Positions 35,896-45,004 of a DNA stretch of 64,000 bases are shown here, piece by piece. Both the position numbers and the translations under genes were made by a program. How positions within the stretch are numbered: position 1 is the first letter of the stretch; every line of letters starts with the position of its first letter. The notes under the pieces were generated by a model. That model worked only from the letters and a program-made list of their open reading frames with translations, was not told the origin of the DNA and did not search any database. Source of the stretch: CAYPAV01 sp964408805 (GTDB taxonomy: Bacteria > Pseudomonadota > Alphaproteobacteria > UBA8366); NCBI GenBank assembly GCA_964408805.1, contig CAYPAV010000020.1, positions 1 through 64,000 on the forward strand, read 5' to 3'.

Positions 35896-37632
35896 TCAAT
35901 TCCACCGCATCAGCTGGCGATGGGGCAGGGGATCGAAGTCCTTCAGGTTTCGCGACGGTTTGCCGAAAAGAAATCCCTGCACGTAATCGACGCCGCAATC
36001 GCGGACGAAGGACAGGCATTCCGGGCTGTCGACCATCTCGGCCACGGTCTCGACATCGAGCCGGCGGCAGAGTTCGGTCAGGGCCGAGAGGAAAGCCTGG
36101 CCCTTGGGGCTCTTCCGCGCATTCTGCACGGCGCTGCCGTCCAGCTTGACGACATCAACCTCGAGCGAGGCGAGATACTGAAAACTCGCCGATCCGGCAC
36201 CGAAATCATCGAGGCAGACCTCATGGCCGCGATCGCGCAGCCCCTGGATAAAGGCGTTCGCATGGTCGAGGTCGGACATACGGGCCGATTCGGTGGTCTC
36301 GAACAACAGCTTCCCCTTGGCCCACTCGTTCTCGCCCAGCAACCGATGGAGAGAATCGACATAATAGTCGTTGTCGATCGAGTTGCCGGAGACGTTGACC
36401 GCGACATGGTAGGCGTCGCTGTTCCGCGGCTGCCGCGACAGCCAGTCGACGACTTTTCGCACCATCGCGATGTCGAACTCGAATATTAGGTCCGATTCTT
36501 CGGCGAAGGTAATCTCACGGAAGGGCGAGGCTTCCGCATCGCCGAACCGAGCGAGCGCTTCGTAATGATGAATGTTTCCCGTGCCGATATTGATGATCGG
36601 GTGGAACACGAGCTGGAAGGCGCCGGCGGCGACGATGTTCTTGAAGTTCTGCACCCGGGCGACGCCTTCCTTCGCGAGGTTGGCGAAATTGCGCGACAGG
36701 TTGCGGATGCTCAAGCCCCGGCCCGAGGCCTCGCGGAATTGGTTCAAGGTGTAGATCAGCCCCTTGGCCATGTCTTCGTCGCTGATCTCCGCGTCACCGG
36801 CATCGACCGTTGCGGCCTCGACGTCGAGACCGGTACCTTCCGGATCAACCGATGCGCTGAACTCGGCGATTTCACGCGAGAGCGAGTCGATATCGACGCC
36901 CGCATCGTGCAGCAGGCCGAACCCCGTCTCGCCGACCCTGGTCGCCGTATCGCCGTCGGCGGAGCGCACCTTCAAGATGGCACCGATGGTCGACAAAAGC
37001 GGATCTTGCTCGTCCGCCGGAAGACGGTCCCGCAGCGTATCCAGTTCCGGCATTGACATGACCGTCATTCGAATATCGGTTCCGGCCGCCCGCATCGACG
37101 ACAGCTTTTGCTCGGCGAGCTTTTCGAATGATGCTGTGTCGTAAAGGCCGCTTACCGGGTCCCGGGCGACGCCATGGGCGCGATCGGATTCACTCTCGGT
37201 CGGACGTAGACGAAACCCAACCGAGAAATGACCGGCCCGCTCGTCGAGACAATGCGCCGCGACGGCCATGGGGGCGGTGACGCCTTCGGCACCTTGAAGG
37301 CGGATGCCATGACCCTCGCCGCGGCCGTGGTCCCGGGCCGTGATCAGAACCTGTCGCGCGCGGGCCATGTCGCTCGGCGCCAGGAGAACGTCGACGGAAG
37401 CCCCCATGAGATCATCGGCCGCCCGCCCAAGGAGCGGCGAGAGCGCGCCCGATGCGAAAACGATGTTCATGTCGGGATCGAGTTCGATCAGAACATCTGC
37501 CCAGCAATAGGCGAAGGCGACATAGCGATCGCGGTCGCGGTGCAGGTTTTCGGTGTCGGAAGCGGGCAAGGCCTCAATCCCTTCGTCATTATTTCTTGCC
37601 GCCCGTCGATCCCAATTTGGGACCCTATCCAC
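35896..37632 (-). CDS. EAL-domain c-di-GMP phosphodiesterase with degenerate GGDEF
   Basis: The 578-residue protein has an N-terminal PAS-like domain (about 35-145), a degenerate diguanylate cyclase domain in which GGDEF is replaced by GETGF, and a C-terminal EAL domain. The EAL part keeps YEALAR, VAVNVSGN, FETTES, LDDFGAG and VVKLDGS, so c-di-GMP hydrolysis is plausible. There is no membrane helix, so it is cytosolic. The GTG start at 37632 is inferred. It converges on fetB and is divergent from an AraC regulator. The PAS ligand is unknown. Confidence 0.88.
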   Translation of the reverse strand: MDRVPNWDRRAARNNDEGIEALPASDTENLHRDRDRYVAFAYCWADVLIELDPDMNIVFASGALSPLLGRAADDLMGASVDVLLAPSDMARARQVLITARDHGRGEGHGIRLQGAEGVTAPMAVAAHCLDERAGHFSVGFRLRPTESESDRAHGVARDPVSGLYDTASFEKLAEQKLSSMRAAGTDIRMTVMSMPELDTLRDRLPADEQDPLLSTIGAILKVRSADGDTATRVGETGFGLLHDAGVDIDSLSREIAEFSASVDPEGTGLDVEAATVDAGDAEISDEDMAKGLIYTLNQFREASGRGLSIRNLSRNFANLAKEGVARVQNFKNIVAAGAFQLVFHPIINIGTGNIHHYEALARFGDAEASPFREITFAEESDLIFEFDIAMVRKVVDWLSRQPRNSDAYHVAVNVSGNSIDNDYYVDSLHRLLGENEWAKGKLLFETTESARMSDLDHANAFIQGLRDRGHEVCLDDFGAGSASFQYLASLEVDVVKLDGSAVQNARKSPKGQAFLSALTELCRRLDVETVAEMVDSPECLSFVRDCGVDYVQGFLFGKPSRNLKDFDPLPHRQLMRWN

Positions 37633-37727
37633 TAGGGCGCGCCGACGAGTTGGTCAAGCGGCACGCGGGCGCACGGTCCGCCCGTCGGGATGGCAGTTTT
37701 GTCTCGATTGGAATATTATGGATCATC

Positions 37728-38531
37728 ATGTCGTTGGATGGCCAAAAGCCGAAAACTCATACCTCCGAAGTCGCGCATCTGGAGGATCTACCGCAGATCG
37801 TGGTCGCCCATCGCCGCGATTTGGCATCGGGCGAGATTATCCTGCCGCACAGCCATCGTAAGGCGCAACTCGTTCATGCCAGCCAGGGAGTGATGACGGT
37901 GACCACCGAGGACGGTGCCTATGTGGTGCCGCCCGAAAGGGCGCTTTGGGTACCGGCCGGGGTCGAGCACCGCATCGACGCCCGGGGGGCGGTCGCGATG
38001 CGGACCCTTTATATCGACGCTTCCGCCCTCACCGGCCTGCCCGAACGGGTCTGTGTTCTGCAGGTCGCCGGGCTGCTTCGGGAATTGATCATGACCGCGA
38101 TGGAGATGCCGCAGGTCTTTTCGTCGGATGGACCGGAAAACCGGCTGATGCGGGTTATTCTCGACCAGCTGAGGATGCAGCCGCTGGCGCCACTGGCCTT
38201 GCCGATGCCTCGGGATCGCCGGTTGCGGAAAGTGACGGGGAGCCTGTTGCGCGACCCCGCGGACCCGCGAGGGCTCGATGCCTGGGCGCGCATGGCGGGG
38301 GCGAGTGGACGCACGCTGGCGCGGCTGTTTCGTGCCGAAACGGGCATGAATTTCACGACATGGCGGCAGCAATTGCGGCTCCTGCGCGGTCTCGAGCGCC
38401 TCGCCGCCGGCGACGCGGTGACCACCGTAGCGATCGATATGGGCTATGATAGCCCGAGCGCCTTTATCGCGATGTTCCGGCGCGCGCTCGGCGTCTCGCC
38501 GACCCGTTATTTCGGTCCGCCTTCGTCGTGA
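37728..38531 (+). CDS. AraC-family regulator with cupin-like sensor
   Basis: The 267-residue protein has an N-terminal AraC-type cupin domain (SGEIILPHSHRKAQLVHASQ, PPERALWVPAGVEHRI) and a C-terminal two-helix AraC domain (ARMAGASGRTLARLFRAETG, VTTVAIDMGYDSPSAFIAMF). This is the layout of regulators of efflux or catabolic genes. The ATG at 37728 begins MSLDGQKPKTHTSE; the open frame extends upstream without similarity. It is divergent from the EAL gene, and ribF follows after 117 bases. The effector is unknown. Confidence 0.9.
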   Translation: MSLDGQKPKTHTSEVAHLEDLPQIVVAHRRDLASGEIILPHSHRKAQLVHASQGVMTVTTEDGAYVVPPERALWVPAGVEHRIDARGAVAMRTLYIDASALTGLPERVCVLQVAGLLRELIMTAMEMPQVFSSDGPENRLMRVILDQLRMQPLAPLALPMPRDRRLRKVTGSLLRDPADPRGLDAWARMAGASGRTLARLFRAETGMNFTTWRQQLRLLRGLERLAAGDAVTTVAIDMGYDSPSAFIAMFRRALGVSPTRYFGPPSS

Positions 38532-38648
38532 GAATTGTGCTGGCCCGGTAAACGAAAATGCCACCTCTACAAACCGGTCTTCGCCGTATATGGTCTTGGC
38601 CGATTCTCGATCCGCGATCACCGACCCGGACCCGAAGACGATCTTTCG

Positions 38649-39605
38649 ATGCGAGTTCTCAGACATTACGCCAAGGTGCCGCCCGACCTGAAGGGCGGTG
38701 TCGTCGTGATTGGAAATTTCGACGGCGTCCATCGCGGTCATCAGGCCGTGGTCGGGCGCGGTGCCGATCTTGCGGGCGCGGCTGAGCTGCCCTTGATCTC
38801 GGTGACTTTCGAACCGCATCCCCACCGCTTCTTTCAGCCCGAAATCCCGCCGTTCCGCCTGACGCCCTTCCGGGTCAAGGTGCATCAAATCGCCGCTCTT
38901 GGCGTCGATGCGCTGTTGGTGCTGCGCTTCGATGCCGCGTTTGCCAAAATGACGGCGGATGAGTTTATCGCCGAGGTCTTGGTCGACGGCCTCGAGGCGC
39001 GTCATGTCGTGGTCGGTTACGATTTCACCTTCGGTCGGGGCCGGGAGGGCGATACCGAGTTCTTGAGCGACCGCGCGGCGGCATCCGGCTTCGACTTCAC
39101 CTCGGTCGATCCAGTCGCGTCCGCCGACGACATGGTCTATTCCTCGACGGCGATCCGTGAACATCTCGTCGCCGGCAAGCCGGGGCACGCGGCGGCCTTG
39201 CTCGGCCGGCCCTATGAGATCGAGGGGCGGGTCGTGCACGGCGAACATCTCGGCCGCGAGATCGGCTTTCCGACCGCCAACATCGAGCTTCACGATTATC
39301 TGCATCCGGCTTTTGGAATCTATGCGGTGCGGGTTGCGGTGGAGAATGGGCCGGACGTGACCTGGCGCGATGGGGTCGCCAATTTCGGCACCCGCCCGAC
39401 GGTCGGCGGCACCAAGCCGCTGCTCGAACCCTATATCTTCGACTTTGACGGCGATCTCTACGGCCGTCGCATACGGGTTGCCCTGATCGAGTATATCCGA
39501 CCCGAGATCCGCTTCGATTCGATTGACGAAATGACGGTCCGAATCGAGGAAGATTGCGCCGTCGCCCGGCGAATATTGCAAACCAGCGCGGCGGGCGCCG
39601 CTTGA
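38649..39605 (+). CDS. ribF: Bifunctional riboflavin kinase / FAD synthetase
   Basis: The 318-residue enzyme makes FMN from riboflavin and then FAD. The N-terminal FAD synthetase half has VVIGNFDGVHRGHQ and VVGYDFTFGRG. The C-terminal kinase half has REIGFPTANIEL and GVANFGTRPTVGG. The start at 38649 gives a short normal N-terminus (MRVLRHYAKVPP). It precedes ileS by about 50 bases, and ribF-ileS-lspA is a widely conserved order. No FMN riboswitch is seen upstream. Confidence 0.94.
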   Translation: MRVLRHYAKVPPDLKGGVVVIGNFDGVHRGHQAVVGRGADLAGAAELPLISVTFEPHPHRFFQPEIPPFRLTPFRVKVHQIAALGVDALLVLRFDAAFAKMTADEFIAEVLVDGLEARHVVVGYDFTFGRGREGDTEFLSDRAAASGFDFTSVDPVASADDMVYSSTAIREHLVAGKPGHAAALLGRPYEIEGRVVHGEHLGREIGFPTANIELHDYLHPAFGIYAVRVAVENGPDVTWRDGVANFGTRPTVGGTKPLLEPYIFDFDGDLYGRRIRVALIEYIRPEIRFDSIDEMTVRIEEDCAVARRILQTSAAGAA

Positions 39606-39657
39606 TCTCCGATTACTTGGGCGGTAAGTGTCCGCATCTTGCAATGGAACCGGTGCC

Positions 39658-42492
39658 ATGAGCGTCGACTATAAAAACACGGTTTGCCTGCCGCGGACCG
39701 ATTTCCCGATGAAAGCTGGACTGCCGAAGCGCGAGCCCGAACTGCTGGCGCGCTGGGCGGAAATGGATCTCTGGGGGCGGCTGCGTGCACAGTCGGCCGG
39801 CCGCGAGAAGTTCCTTCTGCATGACGGTCCGCCCTATGCGAACGGGCATCTTCATATCGGCCATGCCCTCAACAAGATCCTGAAGGACGTGATCAACCGC
39901 TCGCAGCAGATGATGGGCAAGGACGCCAACTACGTGCCCGGCTGGGATTGCCACGGTCTGCCGATCGAATGGAAGATCGAGGAGCAATATCGCGCCGAGG
40001 GCAAGGACAAGGACGAGGTGCCGGTCGTCGAGTTCCGCCGCGAATGCCGCGAGTTCGCCGATCATTGGATCGATATTCAGCGCGACGAGTTCAAGCGCCT
40101 CGGTGTGATCGGCGATTGGGACAATCCCTACACCACGATGGCCTACGAGGCGGAAGCCCGGATCGTGGCCGAAATCGGCAAGTTCTTGATGAACGGCGGA
40201 TTGTTTCGAGGCGACAAACCGGTGCTCTGGTCGGTGGTCGAGAAGACCGCGCTGGCGGAGGCCGAGGTCGAATATCTGGAGCATAAATCGACCACGCTTC
40301 ACGTCCGCTTTCCGGTCGAAAAACCCGGCAGCCCTGCCCTCGACGGGGCGTCGGTCGTCATCTGGACGACGACGCCGTGGACCATTCCCGGCAGCCGCGC
40401 CATCGCCTTCAGTCCGGAGGACGATTACGGCATATACGAAGTCTCGGCGATCGAGGAAGGCAGTACGGCCTTGGTCGGCGAAAGACTGGTTTTCGCCGAT
40501 GAGCTCCTGGAGCAGGTCAAATCGGCCGGACGTATCGAAACGTGCCGCCGGCTCGGCGCCGCCGAGGGTCTCGGGAACACGATCTGTGCCCATCCGCTTC
40601 GCGGCCAGGGCTACGATTTCGAGGTGCCCGTGATGACGGCCGATTTCGTCACCATGGATCAGGGCACCGGGCTGGTTCACATCGGCCCCGGCCACGGCAC
40701 CGACGATTTCAACTTCGCCGTTGCCAACGGAATCGAAATCCCGCATACGGTCGGTGAGGAAGGGGCGTTTTACGATCATGTGCCGCTTTTCGCCGGCAGG
40801 GTGATCTATGACGAGGACGGCAAGACGGGCGACGCCAACGGTGCGGTCATCCGCGAGCTGGTGGCGGTGGGCGCGCTGCTCGGGAAGGCCAATCTCCGTC
40901 ACGAATATCCCCATTCCTGGCGTTCGAAGGCACCGCTGATCTTCCGTAACACCTCGCAATGGTTCATCTCGATGGAGACGAACGATCTCCGCCGGGTGGC
41001 GTTGGAGGCGATCGACGCCACCGATTTCTATCCTCCGCAGGGACGTGCCCGGCTTTATTCCATGATCGAGAGCCGGCCCGACTGGTGTGTCTCGCGCCAG
41101 CGCGCCTGGGGGGTGCCGATTACCGTCTTCGTCGACAAGGAGACGGGCGAGCCGCTCCGCGACCAGACGGTCGTCGACCGGGTCGTCGAAGCGTTTCGCG
41201 AGGAGGGGGCGGATGCCTGGTTCGAGAGCCCGCCCGAACGGTTCCTCGGCAACGCCTATGATCCGGACGATTACGAACAGGTTCGCGACGTCGTCGACGT
41301 CTGGTTCGATTCGGGCTCGACCCATACCTTCGTGCTGGAGGATCGGGCCGATCAGGAATGGCCGGCCTCGCTCTATCTCGAAGGATCGGATCAGCACCGG
41401 GGCTGGTTCCATTCGTCACTGCTGGAGGCCTGCGGGACTAGGGGCCGGGCGCCTTATGAGGGCGTGCTGACCCATGGCTTTGTTCTTGCCGAGGACGGCC
41501 GCAAGATGTCGAAGTCGCTCGGCAACATCGTCGCACCCGAGGAAGTGATCAAACAAAGCGGCGCCGAGATCCTTCGCCTGTGGGTGGTCGCATCCGACTA
41601 TTCGATCGACCTCAATATCGGACCGACGATCCTGAAGCATCAATCCGACAGCTACCGGCGCCTCCGCAACACGCTCCGCTTCCTGCTCGGTAATTTGAAG
41701 GATTTCGATCCCGCGAACCGGGTTTCGCCCGCGGATATGCCGGAACTCGAGCGCTGGGTGCTACATCGCCTTTCGGCGCTCGACGACCATGTGCGCCGGT
41801 GCTGCGACCGGTTTGATTTTCACGGTCTTTTCCGCGAGCTCTACAATTTCTGCACGGTCGAGCTGTCGGCCTTCTATTTCGACATCCGCAAGGACTGTCT
41901 GTACTGCGATCCGGTCGAGTCGCCGACCCGGCGGGCGACGCTCACGGTGCTCGATCTGCTGTTCGACAGCCTGACCGCCTGGTTGGCGCCGATCCTCTGC
42001 TTCACGGCCGAGGAGGCTTGGCTGCAGCGCCATCCGGGGGCGGAGGAAAGTGTCCACCTCAGGACCTTTCCGGAAATCCCGGCGGAATGGCGGGACGCGG
42101 CGCTGGCCGAGAAATGGCAGCGGATTCGCCAGGTGCGCCGGGTCGTTCTGGGCGCGCTCGAGATCGAACGGGGCGAGAAACGCATTGGCTCCAGCCTGCA
42201 GGCCGCCCCCAGGGTCTTCGTCACATCCGCCCATCTGGAGGCCTTGGACGGGCTCGATCTGGCGGAGATCGCCATCACGTCGGGTGTTGACCTGGTCGAG
42301 GGGCCACCGCCCGCGGAAGCGTTCCGGATCGAGGATGTCGAGGGCGTCGGCGTCGTCCCCGAACTGGCCGAGGGCGAGAAATGCGAGCGCTGCTGGAAGG
42401 TCCTGACCGAGGTCGGCGACCATTCCGACATGCCCGGCGTCTGCGGCCGCTGTGCCGAGGCCGTACGTGTCTTCCAGGAGGCGGCCGAATAA
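39658..42492 (+). CDS. ileS: Isoleucyl-tRNA synthetase
   Basis: The 944-residue class I synthetase charges tRNA-Ile. It has HIGHALNK in the catalytic domain, a CP1 editing domain (TTTPWTIPGSRAIAFSPEDD), KMSKSLGNIV and a C-terminal zinc ribbon (CERCWKVL and CGRCAEAV). The ATG at 39658 begins MSVDYKNTVCLPRTDFPMKA, the alphaproteobacterial pattern. No T-box leader is present, as expected in this group. lspA follows after four bases. Confidence 0.97.
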   Translation: MSVDYKNTVCLPRTDFPMKAGLPKREPELLARWAEMDLWGRLRAQSAGREKFLLHDGPPYANGHLHIGHALNKILKDVINRSQQMMGKDANYVPGWDCHGLPIEWKIEEQYRAEGKDKDEVPVVEFRRECREFADHWIDIQRDEFKRLGVIGDWDNPYTTMAYEAEARIVAEIGKFLMNGGLFRGDKPVLWSVVEKTALAEAEVEYLEHKSTTLHVRFPVEKPGSPALDGASVVIWTTTPWTIPGSRAIAFSPEDDYGIYEVSAIEEGSTALVGERLVFADELLEQVKSAGRIETCRRLGAAEGLGNTICAHPLRGQGYDFEVPVMTADFVTMDQGTGLVHIGPGHGTDDFNFAVANGIEIPHTVGEEGAFYDHVPLFAGRVIYDEDGKTGDANGAVIRELVAVGALLGKANLRHEYPHSWRSKAPLIFRNTSQWFISMETNDLRRVALEAIDATDFYPPQGRARLYSMIESRPDWCVSRQRAWGVPITVFVDKETGEPLRDQTVVDRVVEAFREEGADAWFESPPERFLGNAYDPDDYEQVRDVVDVWFDSGSTHTFVLEDRADQEWPASLYLEGSDQHRGWFHSSLLEACGTRGRAPYEGVLTHGFVLAEDGRKMSKSLGNIVAPEEVIKQSGAEILRLWVVASDYSIDLNIGPTILKHQSDSYRRLRNTLRFLLGNLKDFDPANRVSPADMPELERWVLHRLSALDDHVRRCCDRFDFHGLFRELYNFCTVELSAFYFDIRKDCLYCDPVESPTRRATLTVLDLLFDSLTAWLAPILCFTAEEAWLQRHPGAEESVHLRTFPEIPAEWRDAALAEKWQRIRQVRRVVLGALEIERGEKRIGSSLQAAPRVFVTSAHLEALDGLDLAEIAITSGVDLVEGPPPAEAFRIEDVEGVGVVPELAEGEKCERCWKVLTEVGDHSDMPGVCGRCAEAVRVFQEAAE

Positions 42493-42496
42493 GGTC

Positions 42497-42967
42497 ATGC
42501 TTCGCCTCGGCCTCCTCGCGGCGACGCTGGTCGCGATCTCCGATCAAATCTCGAAATGGGCCATTCGCGATCTGGTCATGGATCCGCCGCGCATCATTCC
42601 CCTGACCGGCTTCTTCAACATCGTCGAGGTTTGGAACCGAGGCATCAGTTTCGGCCTCTTCGGCAGCGATTCGTCCTGGGGGCCGATCCTTCTCTCGGTG
42701 CTGGCGCTGGGCATTTGCGGGGTGCTGATCGTTTGGCTGCGGCGGGCCGAGACCCGTCTTCTCGCGGTGGCGATCGGTCTGGTGGTCGGTGGCGCAATCG
42801 GCAATGTGATCGATCGTGCGCTCTGGCGGGCGGTATACGATTTCCTCGATTTCCACATGGCGGGCTATCACTGGCCGGCCTTCAATGTCGCCGATTCGGC
42901 GATCACGATCGGGGTCGGTCTGATCCTCGTCGAGGGGTTCATTGCGAAGCCACGGGCGCCGGAGTAG
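42497..42967 (+). CDS. lspA: Lipoprotein signal peptidase (signal peptidase II)
   Basis: The 156-residue inner-membrane aspartic protease removes signal peptides from prolipoproteins. It has four hydrophobic helices and the two catalytic aspartates in GNVIDRALW and FNVADSAITIG, plus the early SDQISKW motif. The ATG at 42497 comes four bases after the ileS stop, so it is translationally coupled. Several candidate lipoproteins in the window depend on it. Confidence 0.94.
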   Translation: MLRLGLLAATLVAISDQISKWAIRDLVMDPPRIIPLTGFFNIVEVWNRGISFGLFGSDSSWGPILLSVLALGICGVLIVWLRRAETRLLAVAIGLVVGGAIGNVIDRALWRAVYDFLDFHMAGYHWPAFNVADSAITIGVGLILVEGFIAKPRAPE

Positions 42968-42998
42968 AATACCCGATCGACGACCGAAGGGACGGCAA

Positions 42999-43553
42999 GT
43001 GATTCCTCGTGGCACAATTATCGCGTTTGCATTCGCGGCTCTTGCGGTCGGGGCTTGCGATACGTTCAGCAAACAAAGTGGGCCGGACGAGTTCGCGGTC
43101 GTGACCAGAGCGCCTCTTTCGATGCCGCCGGATTTCGGTCTGCGACCGCCGCGCCGGGGCGCCCATCGGCCGAACGAGATTTCGCCCCGCGAGGAAGCGC
43201 GAGATAAGCTTCATTCGAATTTGGGCGGTGGCGATCTGTTGCGTCTGAAACGCAGCGGCAAACGTACGGCGGACCGCAAGAGCGGTCTCACCAAAGGCGA
43301 GACGGCGCTTCTCGGGCGTGCCAACGCGAAAGACGTCGATCCCAGTATCCGTCATCTCGTCGAGCGCGAGAGCGGACGCGTGAAGGAGGATAAATCCCTG
43401 GTCGACACGCTTGTTTTCTGGCGTGACAGTTCGAAATCGGGGATAAAGACGACCGTCGTCAATCCCGCCGCCGAAGCGAAACGATTGCGCGACAATGCGG
43501 CGCTCGGGAAACCGCCGACGGCCGGCAGGACGCCGATTTCGGTGCAAAAATAA
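42999..43553 (+). CDS. BamF/DUF3035-like outer-membrane lipoprotein
   Basis: The 184-residue protein has a signal peptide with lipobox LAVGAC (Cys about 20). It also has the conserved PDEFAVVTRAPLSMPPDFGL typical of the DUF3035 family, which I recall being named BamF for its link to the beta-barrel assembly complex in alphaproteobacteria. The rest is basic and low in structure. The GTG at 42999 has a purine-rich ribosome-binding site. The position after lspA and before the M16 pair is conserved in this class. The family name comes from memory. Confidence 0.8.
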   Translation: MIPRGTIIAFAFAALAVGACDTFSKQSGPDEFAVVTRAPLSMPPDFGLRPPRRGAHRPNEISPREEARDKLHSNLGGGDLLRLKRSGKRTADRKSGLTKGETALLGRANAKDVDPSIRHLVERESGRVKEDKSLVDTLVFWRDSSKSGIKTTVVNPAAEAKRLRDNAALGKPPTAGRTPISVQK

Positions 43554-43648
43554 CTTGCACGCGGCGTTGTGATTCGCCGCGCGTTACCCCACATGCTAAA
43601 CGCTCTAGGGCCCGGGTGCGGCTCTAAATCTTTGCGAAGGGATTGGCG

Positions 43649-45004
43649 ATGATGCGTTTCGGTGTGGTTCTAGGATTATTGCTGACGGTCTCCGTTGCCC
43701 TTGGCGCCGCCCGGCCCGCCGCTGGCGGGATCTTCAATCCGGAGAGCTTCACCCTCGCGAACGGCTTGCAGGTGGTGGTGATTTCCAACCGCCGTGTGCC
43801 CGTCGTCAACATGATCGTCTGGTACAGGGTCGGCGCGATGGACGAGCCGCCGGGCAAGTCCGGGCTCGCCCATTTCTTCGAGCATCTGATGTTCAAGGGC
43901 ACGAAGACCCTGGCGCCGGGCGAGTTCTCGCAGATCGTCGCCCGCAACGGCGGACGCGACAACGCCTTCACCGGGCAGGATTACACGGGCTATGTCGAGT
44001 CCGTGGCGGTTGATCGGCTCGACCTTCTGCTCCGCCTCGAGGCCGACCGGATGACCGGCCTTCGGCTCACCAAGGAAGACATCGAACCCGAACGGAAGGT
44101 CGTCCTGGAGGAGCGCCTCAGCCGGATCGAGAACAATCCCCGCGCGCAATTGTCGGAACAGGCGGCGGGGGCGCTCTATGCCAATCATCCCTATCGTATC
44201 CCGATTATCGGTTGGGCGCACGAGATCGAGCGGCTGAGCCAAACCGATCTGATGAATTTCTATCGTGCCTGGTACGCGCCCAACAATGCCATCATCGTGA
44301 TATCGGGCGACATCACGGCGGCAGAGGTGAAGCCCATGGTGATGCGGCATTTCGCGGCGCTTCCCCGGCGGGAACTGCCCGCCCGGCCGAATTGGCGGGA
44401 ACCGCCTCGAAGTGCCGACAGGGTGATCACGCTGGCCCATCCCAGGGTGCGCCAACCCTCCTGGTCGCGCCGATTTCTGGCGCCGAGCTATCTCCACGGC
44501 CGGACGGTCGACACCTATCCCCTGGAAGTGTTGAGCGAGATTTTGAGCGGCGGCACGACGAGCCGGATATATCGTGCCCTGGTCGTCGAGCAGGGTGTCG
44601 CGGCGAGCGCCGGGGCCTGGTATTCGCCGGATGCACGGGGTCCCGGGGTCTTCGGCTTCTATGGTACGCCGCGCCCGGGGCGGACGATTGCCGAGGTTGC
44701 CGCCGCGATCGAAAGGGAGATCGCCCGCGTCCTCGATGAGGGGGTGAACGAGGAAGAGGTTCGCCGCGCCATCGAGCGGCTGCAGGCGGAAGCGGTTTAT
44801 GCGCGTGATTCGCTGAGTGCGCCGGCGCGGATTTTGGGCGAGGCGCTGGTCCGCGGCCTCACCATCGACGACGTCGAATCCTGGCCGGCGCGGATCGGCG
44901 AGGTGACCCGCCAATCGGTCAACGCCGCAGCCAAGCGGGTGCTGGGCGCCAAGGGCACGGTGACAACGATCCTGAAGCGATTGAAAAGGGGGAAGGCGGG
45001 ATGA
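43649..45004 (+). CDS. M16 zinc peptidase, catalytic subunit
   Basis: The 451-residue protein has a signal peptide (about 1-26) and the inverted zinc motif HFFEH, with the third ligand Glu further on in the RKVVLEERLSR segment, so it should be an active pitrilysin-type peptidase in the periplasm. VISGDITAAEV and SGGTTSRIYRALVVEQGV are standard parts of the second half. AAGGGA lies just before the ATG at 43649. The next gene overlaps by four bases and encodes a partner lacking the zinc motif. The substrate is unknown. Confidence 0.92.
   Translation: MMRFGVVLGLLLTVSVALGAARPAAGGIFNPESFTLANGLQVVVISNRRVPVVNMIVWYRVGAMDEPPGKSGLAHFFEHLMFKGTKTLAPGEFSQIVARNGGRDNAFTGQDYTGYVESVAVDRLDLLLRLEADRMTGLRLTKEDIEPERKVVLEERLSRIENNPRAQLSEQAAGALYANHPYRIPIIGWAHEIERLSQTDLMNFYRAWYAPNNAIIVISGDITAAEVKPMVMRHFAALPRRELPARPNWREPPRSADRVITLAHPRVRQPSWSRRFLAPSYLHGRTVDTYPLEVLSEILSGGTTSRIYRALVVEQGVAASAGAWYSPDARGPGVFGFYGTPRPGRTIAEVAAAIEREIARVLDEGVNEEEVRRAIERLQAEAVYARDSLSAPARILGEALVRGLTIDDVESWPARIGEVTRQSVNAAAKRVLGAKGTVTTILKRLKRGKAG

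Noticed and set aside
39606..39657. Possible T-box or other riboswitch before ileS
   Set aside because: The spacer is only about 50 bases and shows no T-box sequence; alphaproteobacteria do not generally use it.
37788..39659. 623-codon minus-strand open frame opposite the AraC and ribF genes
   Set aside because: Shadow of two strongly supported plus-strand genes.
43559..43587. GC hairpin after the BamF-like gene (CGCGGCG / CGCCGCG)
   Set aside because: The stem is clear, but no T-tract follows and the next gene is on the same strand 60 bases on, so I cannot call it a terminator.
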